The translations under genes were made by a program, and so were the position numbers. 23,971 nt of DNA from a virus. The first letter of the stretch is position 1. Every line of letters begins with the position of its first letter. The notes beneath the pieces are model-generated. The model had not been told where the DNA came from. It searched no databases and worked only from the letters and a program-made list of their open reading frames with translations. The stretch lies in IMG/VR virus record IMGVR_UViG_3300008952_000302, positions 1-23,971 of that record; one strand, 5' to 3'. This document shows, piece by piece, positions 15,220 to 22,312 of this stretch.

Positions 15220-17373
15220 TTACGGCCTCCAACCCACTGTATCTCCTAGCCACGCTCGGAGGCCACGTAACACACCAGTCACGGTGTTGCCATCCAGTTC
15301 AAGCACCACAGGCACTCGATCGGGCATGGGTTCGCCCTCACCGCCGGCGCCGCCAGCACCTCCGGGTCCTGGGGAAGCCTGAGGACCAGCACCAGGGCCG
15401 GCTGCAGCCCCTGCGCCAGGAGGTATTACACCTGCAGCAGCAGCGGCAGCTTTTTCTCGCAAGCGTCGGGCGGCTTCCTCGGCCTCCGGAGGTGCCGCAA
15501 GAGCCTCAGTAACACGCTTCGTCAGGCCTGGGAATGTTCCCATATCGATCCCGGTGGGGGCGGCCGCGGCAACTGTTTTCTCAACCTCCTTACGTACGGC
15601 AAGTACTTTGCTGAGCCCAGGGTCGGCAGCTTTTATAAGGTTTTGTCCGACCGACTGTGCCGCATCATTTATCTGTTTTCCCATTCCTCGCACTTGGGTG
15701 CTCATCTCATTCAGTTTTGCAGGTTTAAGCTCGTCCGCCGCGGCGGCGGCCATTTCGGCGCTAATGTCACCACGAGCTAATCGTGCTAGGGTACCCGTGT
15801 CAATATTCATTGACTTGGCCAGAGCTGCCCGCTGTGCACCGGACATATCCTCGAAAGCTACCTGTGAGTTCTCCAGGCCTTCCTGGAACAACTCCATGAC
15901 GCGGACGCTGTCCCCCTCAATGCTAGCATTTAAAAGCTCCGTATCGTCAATGGTGACTCCAGTAATAGCATTGAAGGACGCTACCGCGTTTGTGGCTTTA
16001 TCAAAAGTATCGTACTGGCCAGCTATTTCAGACAGTTTCGCCAGAGGCACGTTAAGAGCTTTCGATGCTACCATCATACGCCTGAACTCACCAGCACCTC
16101 GCTCGCCAAATTGGGCGAGCTTAGGGGACGCCGCCACGAAGGCGTTGACCGATTCGTTAACGTTGACTCCCAGCTGTTTAGCGGTTGCGGCAATCTCCTT
16201 TTGGTATTTCAACGCCTCTTGACTCGTCAGGCCCAAAGCATTTCGCGCAGCTTCGACAGACTTAGCGGTCGTTTCGGCCGGGACTCCCAATGCTTTCAGT
16301 TGAGCAGCAGTCCGAGCCATAGCTTCTTGTTGTGGCGCACTTAATTGGTTGAAGCGCCTAAACTGATTGTTCAGTGATATCCACACATTAGCTTGGTCTT
16401 CAAGAGAAAGACCCAGGGTAGAAAAAGACGGAGCTAATTTTACAATATTATTCCGTAAATTGAGGCCGGCCTGGCCGCCATCCTTCGCACTGCTTGTGAA
16501 GTCTCTCATGACAGTGGTACCCATGCGAACTCGGGCCACCAAATCATCTAGCCCCTTGGCTCCCCCCACCAATTTCCCGGCGCCGGTACCCAGAAGCGCG
16601 CCGAGGCCGCCTCCGGCTGCAAACCCAAGACCGCCGGTTGCGGCTTTGGCCGCGGTTTTCCCAGTCCGGGCGGCGCCTTTCCCCACAAGCTTGAGCAGGC
16701 CGCGGCCCTGAGGAGTGGCTAGTCCCACTAGGCCGAGGGCGGCGCCAATTTCCTTCCACGGAACTCCAGATATCTGGTTTGCGGCATTTTGTAGCGCTTC
16801 GGCGGCCGATTCCATGGCGGAGGCTTCACCTTCACCTGCCGCACCTTTGAAAGCTGCGCCTTGAGCCGCGGCGCGATCAGCACGGCTTACTACGGGAGGG
16901 GGCGGGGCAGCCACACCAACCACACGTGGAGGCGGGGGAGTAGCCTTGGCCAAATTCTGAGCCACCCCCACAGTCTTCTGTAGTACCGTCGCCTCTTCTT
17001 TGATCCTCGCAAGGCGCTTATTCTGCTTCCCCAGGGTCTCGTCCATCAGGGTCGATTGTTGTTGAAGTTGACCAACCTCGGGGTCAGTGGTATGGAGATT
17101 TATCTTCTGTTGTAGCTGTTGGTTTATCTGACTATATTGGTTAATGCGGCGCTGGAGGGCTGCCACGCGGGCTGGGTCATCCGGAGGGACGGCATTAAAT
17201 TGAGTTATAGCAGCTTGTGTTTTTTGTACTTGGGCTTCGAGCTTCGCATACTCCTCCCTAAGAGCGGCAATCCGGGCCTTTTCGGGGTCATCACCAGGGG
17301 CGAATGCAATGGCCGGGAGCGTGACCGCGGCCAGCATCACAATCGTGAGCGCAGCTAAAGCATAAATAATCAT
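15220..17373 (-). CDS. Tail tape measure protein
   Basis: A 717-residue protein with tape-measure composition: Ala/Gln-rich, mostly helical, no enzyme motif. Order: a hydrophobic N-terminal segment ending AIAFA (1-25) that looks like a signal peptide or membrane anchor but has no basic residues before it; a coiled coil at about 31-135; Pro-rich linkers at 146-149 and 157-160; a Gly/Ala-rich hydrophobic stretch at about 242-275 that could cross a membrane; long Ala/Gln helices; then a Pro/Gly/Ala tail and a C-terminal basic-aromatic end. Such proteins set tail length and are ejected with DNA. With the usual 1.5 angstrom per residue, the tail would be about 100 nm, close to T4. The gp26/gp51-like genes just upstream are in the T4 order. 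ATG at 17373 has only a weak ribosome site. Confidence 0.8.
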   Translation of the reverse strand: MIIYALAALTIVMLAAVTLPAIAFAPGDDPEKARIAALREEYAKLEAQVQKTQAAITQFNAVPPDDPARVAALQRRINQYSQINQQLQQKINLHTTDPEVGQLQQQSTLMDETLGKQNKRLARIKEEATVLQKTVGVAQNLAKATPPPPRVVGVAAPPPPVVSRADRAAAQGAAFKGAAGEGEASAMESAAEALQNAANQISGVPWKEIGAALGLVGLATPQGRGLLKLVGKGAARTGKTAAKAATGGLGFAAGGGLGALLGTGAGKLVGGAKGLDDLVARVRMGTTVMRDFTSSAKDGGQAGLNLRNNIVKLAPSFSTLGLSLEDQANVWISLNNQFRRFNQLSAPQQEAMARTAAQLKALGVPAETTAKSVEAARNALGLTSQEALKYQKEIAATAKQLGVNVNESVNAFVAASPKLAQFGERGAGEFRRMMVASKALNVPLAKLSEIAGQYDTFDKATNAVASFNAITGVTIDDTELLNASIEGDSVRVMELFQEGLENSQVAFEDMSGAQRAALAKSMNIDTGTLARLARGDISAEMAAAAADELKPAKLNEMSTQVRGMGKQINDAAQSVGQNLIKAADPGLSKVLAVRKEVEKTVAAAAPTGIDMGTFPGLTKRVTEALAAPPEAEEAARRLREKAAAAAAGVIPPGAGAAAGPGAGPQASPGPGGAGGAGGEGEPMPDRVPVVLELDGNTVTGVLRGLRAWLGDTVGWRP

Positions 17374-17420
17374 CTTCTAATAAGGTTTCCTCGCCACAGT
17401 ATACGCATAAATAAGTAGTT

Positions 17421-17454
17421 TTAAAAAACAAAAGATAAGGGCGAGAACTTATCT
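17421..17454 (-). terminator. Weak rho-independent terminator after the gp51-like gene
   Basis: AGATAAG and CTTATCT (17448-17454 and 17433-17439) form a 7-bp stem with an 8-base loop, followed on the minus strand by TTTGTTTTTT. The stem is AT-rich and begins on the TAA stop codon of the gp51-like gene. It would reduce read-through into the tape measure gene. Confidence 0.45.
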
Positions 17455-17643
17455 CGTAGCGTTTCTGCGTTGGTCGGCCTCTTCCTCAAACTGCCGGGTT
17501 AGGCGCCTTAAAAACCAACGACGTATGGTAATGGGAAGGTTATAGGCTTCTGTAAAACTCCAGTTGCCGTGGTGCTTTAAAAGAAAAAACTCTTCATATA
17601 CGTTTTTAATATATTCATCATCCAGGCCAAAAAAAGTCCGCAT
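17449..17643 (-). CDS. gp51-like tail/baseplate assembly protein
   Basis: A 64-residue protein with LKHHGNWSFTEAYNLPITIR and WFLRRL, a pattern I recognise from small T4-type proteins that sit next to gp26 and act in hub or tape-measure assembly. ATG at 17643 is chosen because GGAGG lies nine bases upstream inside the gp26-like gene; an earlier in-frame ATG (17685) lacks a site. It overlaps the gp26-like gene by 26 bases in the +1 frame. The overlap contains seven consecutive T residues (17629-17635), where a +1 slip would fuse the two proteins. Its stop begins a terminator stem and the tape measure gene follows, the usual place of a tape-measure chaperone. Confidence 0.6.
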   Translation of the reverse strand: MRTFFGLDDEYIKNVYEEFFLLKHHGNWSFTEAYNLPITIRRWFLRRLTRQFEEEADQRRNATR

Positions 17644-18493
17644 TAAGCGGAACCTCCATGGCGGTGACGTGACCGCAGTCAACACAATTATAGTACTGTT
17701 CTAAAGTGATATTAGGTACAAGCTTCGTATAGGTGGTGCGCAAGTGACGCGCGTCCAAAGCAGGAAGATTCTCAAGAAATGATCCTATAAACTGAGGATT
17801 TGAATTCTGATTAACAGCGCAAATGAAGGAGCGCATATGCTCAATTAGATGTGATAAGCCCAGATTGCGCTTCCGACTCGCTTCCAACTGCTGACTGAGC
17901 ACCTTTTCGTCACGGCCGGTAAGAAGGCGCACCTCCACCGATGCATCAGTTTTGGGCAGCTTCTCAATCAGGAAGCGACCGTGGGGGAGAGCCGTAACGT
18001 CGGGGGGTATTTCACCGCTTCCGACGGTCGCGCTACTTTCTAAGTCAAAAGTGAACTTCCCCAGGGCTGTGCAGGCGGGACAAGTTACGTTAGTATTGTA
18101 CTCACTCCCATAGCCCGTGATTCTTGTCCCTATCAGTAGAGCATTTTTATCTCCCAGCAATAAGGAATCAATATCCACATTCTTATTGATCAGAACACTC
18201 GATAGAAGCCTATCTAAAGCAACCCCCTGAGTAAGTAAGGCCCGGGAAGTGAGAATGTCTTCTTCCTTCGCGGTCATATACTTAATCTCTGCCGTCGATT
18301 GCTGGTAAAAAGGGTGGTCAGCTGAATAGAATTGCCCCTTGGAGGGCAATTCCACAAAATCAGTGGGGACTGCAAAGTGGAAAACGTTAGGGTCCGGAGC
18401 GGGTGGGGTGGTAACTGCAGTGTCCTCAGGTGGAGGAGAGGGAGTGGTAGGTTGTTCCGAAGTCCCGACCCGGGACTGATTATTTCGTGGCAT
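17618..18493 (-). CDS. gp26-like baseplate hub/tail assembly protein with zinc-finger cysteines
   Basis: A 291-residue protein. The Pro/Thr-rich N-terminus (1-35) is probably disordered. The core begins at VELPSKGQFYSADHPF, followed by MTAKEEDILTSRALLTQG, which matches the T4 baseplate protein family containing gp26. CPAC (in TCPACTALGKF) and CVDC (in YYNCVDCGH) form two CxxC pairs likely to bind one zinc ion. In T4 the order is 26, 51 and then 27, 28, 29; here 26-like, 51-like and tape measure follow directly. ATG at 18493 has AGAGGA upstream. It has its own promoter just before it. Confidence 0.7.
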   Translation of the reverse strand: MPRNNQSRVGTSEQPTTPSPPPEDTAVTTPPAPDPNVFHFAVPTDFVELPSKGQFYSADHPFYQQSTAEIKYMTAKEEDILTSRALLTQGVALDRLLSSVLINKNVDIDSLLLGDKNALLIGTRITGYGSEYNTNVTCPACTALGKFTFDLESSATVGSGEIPPDVTALPHGRFLIEKLPKTDASVEVRLLTGRDEKVLSQQLEASRKRNLGLSHLIEHMRSFICAVNQNSNPQFIGSFLENLPALDARHLRTTYTKLVPNITLEQYYNCVDCGHVTAMEVPLNADFFWPG

Positions 18494-18515
18494 ATAATCC
18501 TCTTATCTTTTTTTT

Positions 18516-18544
18516 ATTATAACCCTTTTTGGGAAACCTGTTAA
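18516..18544 (-). promoter_or_regulatory. Sigma70-type promoter upstream of the gp26-like gene
   Basis: TTAACA (18539-18544), a 17-base spacer and a perfect TATAAT (18516-18521) on the minus strand. The TAA stop of the tail tube gene lies inside the -35 box. Predicted start is near 18509, giving a leader of about 16 bases with AGAGGA. Confidence 0.7.
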
Positions 18545-19143
18545 GAGGATAACACTACCGGAATAGGAATCTCAGGGACGGCGGCGCCCAGAGAGTCGAA
18601 AGCCTCCTGGGTTGCCCAATCGTACTGGAACTCCATTTCGATGTTCACCAAGTCTTCGGAGCCATAGTCCAAATCACCAAACTTCACGCTTTTGATCCAT
18701 GCGTTGTGCAGGGTCCATACCTCACGCTTCGTGCCATTAGCGTCGATCTGCTTAATATAAACTTCACCGATCGCACCCATTGCGCGCGCTTTGGAGATAG
18801 TCGATAGCTGTCCCGGCACTCCCCCGATAGAGAGAGGAACGTTCCGCGTCAAGTCGCCCGGAGGCACGTATCCGCAAGCCTTAAGTACTTCTTCCAAGGC
18901 GCTAGCTGCATCATTGTCAAGAGGGTCCACGATTGTGAGGCTAACGGACTCCCATGTAACGGAACCAGGATAATAAAAAGTGTGGTTTAAAAACTTATGA
19001 TCCTTCTCTTTGATGGTGAACCCCGGCTTCTTTACCTTTTGACACAGATAAGACGGGATCCTATCATTCACATTGCCAAAAGACACCAGCCATCTAAACT
19101 GCCTCTTAGGTTCTAGGGTCGGGTCACTCCAAATTTTAGCCAT
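18541..19143 (-). CDS. 19: Tail tube protein (T4 gp19-like)
   Basis: A 200-residue protein forming the inner tube through which DNA passes. RQFRWLVSFGNV at the N-terminus, the PGFTIKEKDHKFLNHTFYYP segment and the late SVKFGDLDYGSEDLVNIEMEFQYDWA segment are the conserved features of the gp19 family. Length is typical (T4 gp19 is 163; larger relatives reach about 200). ATG at 19143 has AGGAG ten bases upstream. It follows the sheath gene by 40 bases, the standard sheath-tube order, and its stop lies in the next promoter. Confidence 0.88.
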   Translation of the reverse strand: MAKIWSDPTLEPKRQFRWLVSFGNVNDRIPSYLCQKVKKPGFTIKEKDHKFLNHTFYYPGSVTWESVSLTIVDPLDNDAASALEEVLKACGYVPPGDLTRNVPLSIGGVPGQLSTISKARAMGAIGEVYIKQIDANGTKREVWTLHNAWIKSVKFGDLDYGSEDLVNIEMEFQYDWATQEAFDSLGAAVPEIPIPVVLSS

Positions 19144-19168
19144 CGTTAAAAGTCTCCTATAGGTTCAT

Positions 19169-19182
19169 CCTTAGTAACTAGT
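19169..19182 (-). promoter_or_regulatory. Shared 14-base leader motif, copy 1 (tube gene)
   Basis: ACTAGTTACTAAGG on the minus strand, 25 bases before the tube start codon. It matches 13 of 14 bases of the motif before the sheath gene. It may be a late-promoter element; see the findings. Confidence 0.3.
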
Positions 19183-19183
19183 G

Positions 19184-22156
19184 TTAATCCTCAAAAGATG
19201 CTCCGCTATCTGTAATGACGAAGTCAAGAGCAATAAATTCAATTGCCTTCGCTGGCTTAAGTAGAATCTTAGCATACATAATGTTCCGGTCAATTAAGTC
19301 TGGAGTCGTGGTGGCACTATCCAAAATGACCTTGTAATCCATCAGTCCAAGCCGGGACTTGACACTTGCCAAGAAGGGGCGTACTTGTGCCAGGAACCGA
19401 TCCCACGTTGCTTGCACATTTTGGTCAAACAATAGGTTAGCTGAGATACGAGAAATTTCTTTCTTGAGATAGATCAGCAGTCGTCGTACGTTGATCCGGT
19501 CCAGTGCGGAAGGCGTTACCTGCAAGGTCTTCTGTCCAAAGATTACAATACCCTCAGCAGGGAACGAAGCAATTGGGTTGATGTTTGCATCATAAAGTTT
19601 GTCTCGGTCCTTTGAAGTAAGTTTCTGGACAACATCTAAGACCGGTACTCCGGCAGAACCCTCAGTAAGACCTCCTCGGTTAAACCCGGCGGGCGCAAAC
19701 CACACCTCACTCTTTGCAGCGCTGGAACCTAGGGTACCAAGCGCAATGACCGAGGGGGGTACAAACAACAGTTGGTTGTTGATACTGTCGCGAATCTGTA
19801 CCCAGGGGTAGAACGCGCATGCATAGCTGCTGTTCAAGCCCCGGTTCTTCAGAGTAGTGATGGTGGTAGCAACAGACCCAATACGATCTGACATTGCACT
19901 ATTGTTTTCAGCACTTTGGGTAAAACCACCTTCTAGGTCAATGATCGCTAAGCAATCGGCTCGATCCTCACACGTGCTTATAAGGTGACTGGTGAGCGCC
20001 GGCGCTGTAATTCCCGGTACCGTAGCCACATTCATCTCCACAACTTCAGGATCAGCAACCGTATCGATAGCACGCTTAATGCTGTAGTAAACCGAGTTAG
20101 TGGTCGCAGTCGCGGCGGCGGCGATGCGCCCATTGCGGAAAGGATCTTTTTCAGTGACATCGTTGCCATTGAAACCCCCATAGAGAGGCATCGTAAACCG
20201 GTCATAGCCCATATCAAGCACCTCTTGAAAAGTACCTGATACAGCCGTCATTGAGGTGGTTGCAGCGCGAGAGCCCGACAAGTAATAAGCTGAATTATTG
20301 GCTGTGTCGAAGACTAGGTTGTCCAAGGTAAACGCCTGGTACTGCAGTGTGGCGTCCGATCCCACATCGAAAGAGTCAACATTGAGACACTTAGCGCGGA
20401 CCAGATCTGCGTATGAGCGGCTAAACCTCTTACCGGAGCCACTAGTCGAAGTATCCAGACCCCAGTAAGCATCACGATCGTCACTCAAGCCACCAGCAAT
20501 CGAAGTCACCCGCAACGGTAACTCGGGACTCTTTGCGCATAAGGTGATAGCCACCGGAGCGTTGCCGGCGCCCATGGGCTTCTTGTCAATGAACACCGTA
20601 CCTGCATACGCAGAGGAATCTCCGCGCTGTGGTCCTGGGGCAGAGCTACTTACGATGGTATTCCCGGCCAGGAAAAGAACACTACTAGCGATGTCTGTAG
20701 CATCGGTTTTGCCACCGTCAGCCGCTGTCGTGATGACGGCGGAACCCGAAATAAGGACCATGTCCTTAAGTTTGGGAGGCCCCCAGAATCCGAAGGGGAG
20801 GTGGGCAGCGTCTCCACCGCCGGTGTCGATAGACTCTTCCACCTGCACACGGATGAATTTAGATTGGTTATGGAACTTTCCAAACTCCTGATAGGTGCTG
20901 GTACCGTCATCCCACGTAACATACTTATCACCGATTTTGCGTCCAACATAATCCATTGAATTAGGGTTAAGGTTACAATTAGAGAACCGCTCCACGACCC
21001 GAACAGCATTGTCAGAGTCCTGAGCCTTTCGAATCACCACCGAAAAGGACCCGTAAGGATTATCTAAGTTAGTAGAAGATTTGATGTCCTGAATTGAAAT
21101 CTTTAGGTTCTTCTGATCCCATACACCGGTTCCCACACCTAGGCCATGAAACCTAAAAAGCTTCTTAATGCGAGCGGTTGAAATAGGAGTAAAGTTAGAA
21201 TCTGCAGCCGCAGTATCCTGAGAGATTACCCAGCCTGAGCGCGACGCCTGCAACCCAAATTCATAACTGGCGTTAAGTGGGTCGCCGTCGGCCTGCGTCA
21301 GAGGGGCCACGAAAGCCCACTGCAATCCAGCTGCGGTGCCAGTGACGAAAGTTTCCACTTGGCGTTCGAACGACTCCCCAAGCCAGTATGTTTTCACAGC
21401 TTCCGCAGGGGTAACCGTGGTGTTAGTAAGCGTAGGGTTAGTGTTAAAAACCTTCCGGATGTATTTTGATGATGCCTCATTGAAGTTAAAGGCCGTCTTC
21501 TCTACCTGAGTTCCATCTTTGTCTAGAATTACCGCTGTGAACTCGCGGGTGGCCCCCGTTGAGTTTACAAGAGTACAAGTTCCACTGAGTGCAGGTTCAT
21601 TGGCAGCTTGGTCGCCGGCGGCATTACCGCTCAACATGACCACACCCTCGTTAAGGTACCACACAGCGGCGAGGGTACCAGTCACTGAGATCTCGGCGCC
21701 GACGGCGGAACCAGAATCAAACACGTACATCCCATAAGAACCGCCGGTGGCGATGGTGCTCTCATTGTTTCCATACGTGGGAAGATTACCGTCACCCACT
21801 TCCCAACCGGCGCGGCCTGCGACAGTGCATGCAGCGGCTTGGTCTTCCAAAAGGCGAACCATGGTCACGGGGCGATTGTTCCTCAGATATGCTTGAGCAG
21901 CATATGCCGCATAGGTAGCTGAAGTCTTATTACCGTCCCTCCAGACGTCCCCACCTGCTCCACCCGGAATTGGGTTCCCAAAAACATTGACGAACTCCGA
22001 GAAGGAATCAACCCTTACAGGACGAAGGGCCGGCCCTCTCTCTGTTCGGCCAATGATAACGGGCCCCATACGGGGCGCTTCTTCGGGTAGTTGAGAGTTA
22101 TCAATCTCATTAATAAAAACCCCGGGTGAAACAAATTTGAAATTCTTTACGGACAT
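19184..22156 (-). CDS. 18: Tail sheath protein (T4 gp18-like), enlarged
   Basis: A 990-residue contractile sheath subunit. The N-terminus (VSPGVFINEID, PVIIGRTERGPALRPVRVDS, FVNVFGNPIPGG) and the C-terminal region (FAPAGFNRGGL, NINPIASFPAEGIVIFGQKT, INVRRLLIYLKKEI, FEDQNVQ-like LLFDQNVQATWDRF) are the conserved sheath core and arm regions. T4 gp18 has 659 residues, so about 330 residues are inserted, mainly in the middle between roughly 110 and 600, as expected for outward-facing domains. ATG at 22156 has AAAGGAG upstream with a ten-base spacing. The upstream terminator separates it from the fibre-like gene, so it should have its own start signal. Confidence 0.92.
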   Translation of the reverse strand: MSVKNFKFVSPGVFINEIDNSQLPEEAPRMGPVIIGRTERGPALRPVRVDSFSEFVNVFGNPIPGGAGGDVWRDGNKTSATYAAYAAQAYLRNNRPVTMVRLLEDQAAACTVAGRAGWEVGDGNLPTYGNNESTIATGGSYGMYVFDSGSAVGAEISVTGTLAAVWYLNEGVVMLSGNAAGDQAANEPALSGTCTLVNSTGATREFTAVILDKDGTQVEKTAFNFNEASSKYIRKVFNTNPTLTNTTVTPAEAVKTYWLGESFERQVETFVTGTAAGLQWAFVAPLTQADGDPLNASYEFGLQASRSGWVISQDTAAADSNFTPISTARIKKLFRFHGLGVGTGVWDQKNLKISIQDIKSSTNLDNPYGSFSVVIRKAQDSDNAVRVVERFSNCNLNPNSMDYVGRKIGDKYVTWDDGTSTYQEFGKFHNQSKFIRVQVEESIDTGGGDAAHLPFGFWGPPKLKDMVLISGSAVITTAADGGKTDATDIASSVLFLAGNTIVSSSAPGPQRGDSSAYAGTVFIDKKPMGAGNAPVAITLCAKSPELPLRVTSIAGGLSDDRDAYWGLDTSTSGSGKRFSRSYADLVRAKCLNVDSFDVGSDATLQYQAFTLDNLVFDTANNSAYYLSGSRAATTSMTAVSGTFQEVLDMGYDRFTMPLYGGFNGNDVTEKDPFRNGRIAAAATATTNSVYYSIKRAIDTVADPEVVEMNVATVPGITAPALTSHLISTCEDRADCLAIIDLEGGFTQSAENNSAMSDRIGSVATTITTLKNRGLNSSYACAFYPWVQIRDSINNQLLFVPPSVIALGTLGSSAAKSEVWFAPAGFNRGGLTEGSAGVPVLDVVQKLTSKDRDKLYDANINPIASFPAEGIVIFGQKTLQVTPSALDRINVRRLLIYLKKEISRISANLLFDQNVQATWDRFLAQVRPFLASVKSRLGLMDYKVILDSATTTPDLIDRNIMYAKILLKPAKAIEFIALDFVITDSGASFED

Positions 22157-22192
22157 TATATGGTGTCTCCTTTAACTAGATACAGGTCTTTG

Positions 22193-22206
22193 CCTTAGTA
22201 AATAGT
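22193..22206 (-). promoter_or_regulatory. Shared 14-base leader motif, copy 2 (sheath gene)
   Basis: ACTATTTACTAAGG on the minus strand, 36 bases before the sheath start codon, one mismatch from the copy before the tube gene. The rest of the 22157-22252 leader is AT-rich, with only weak sigma70-like boxes. Confidence 0.3.
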
Positions 22207-22252
22207 TCCCTAAGCACCTAACAACCAAAAAATCAAAGTTTATTAAAGATAT

Positions 22253-22282
22253 AAAAAACCCCCCGGGACAATGCCCGGGGGG
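22253..22282 (-). terminator. Strong rho-independent terminator after the fibre-like gene
   Basis: A 9-bp GC-only stem (CCCCCCGGG with CCCGGGGGG) and six-base loop (CATTGT) is followed on the minus strand by TTTTTTATA. It lies 30 bases past the fibre stop and about 96 bases before the sheath start. There is no T-tract on the opposite side, so it acts on minus-strand transcripts only. Confidence 0.92.
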
Positions 22283-22312
22283 GAAAGTACTCTTACTTAT
22301 ATTTTATACGCC

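Noticed and set aside
15554-16222. 222-codon open frame on the plus strand
   Set aside because: It is antisense to the tape measure gene; GC-rich third positions and few stops there make long shadow frames. Composition is Ala/Ser/Arg low complexity and there is no ribosome site or neighbour on that strand.
17398-17403. TATACT -10 box before the tape measure gene
   Set aside because: Five of six matches, but no acceptable -35 box at 16-18 bases and no extended TG motif with the right spacing.
17361-17416. CATAAATA sequences resembling the T4 late promoter TATAAATA
   Set aside because: They are on the plus strand and point away from the tape measure gene; no plus-strand gene follows.
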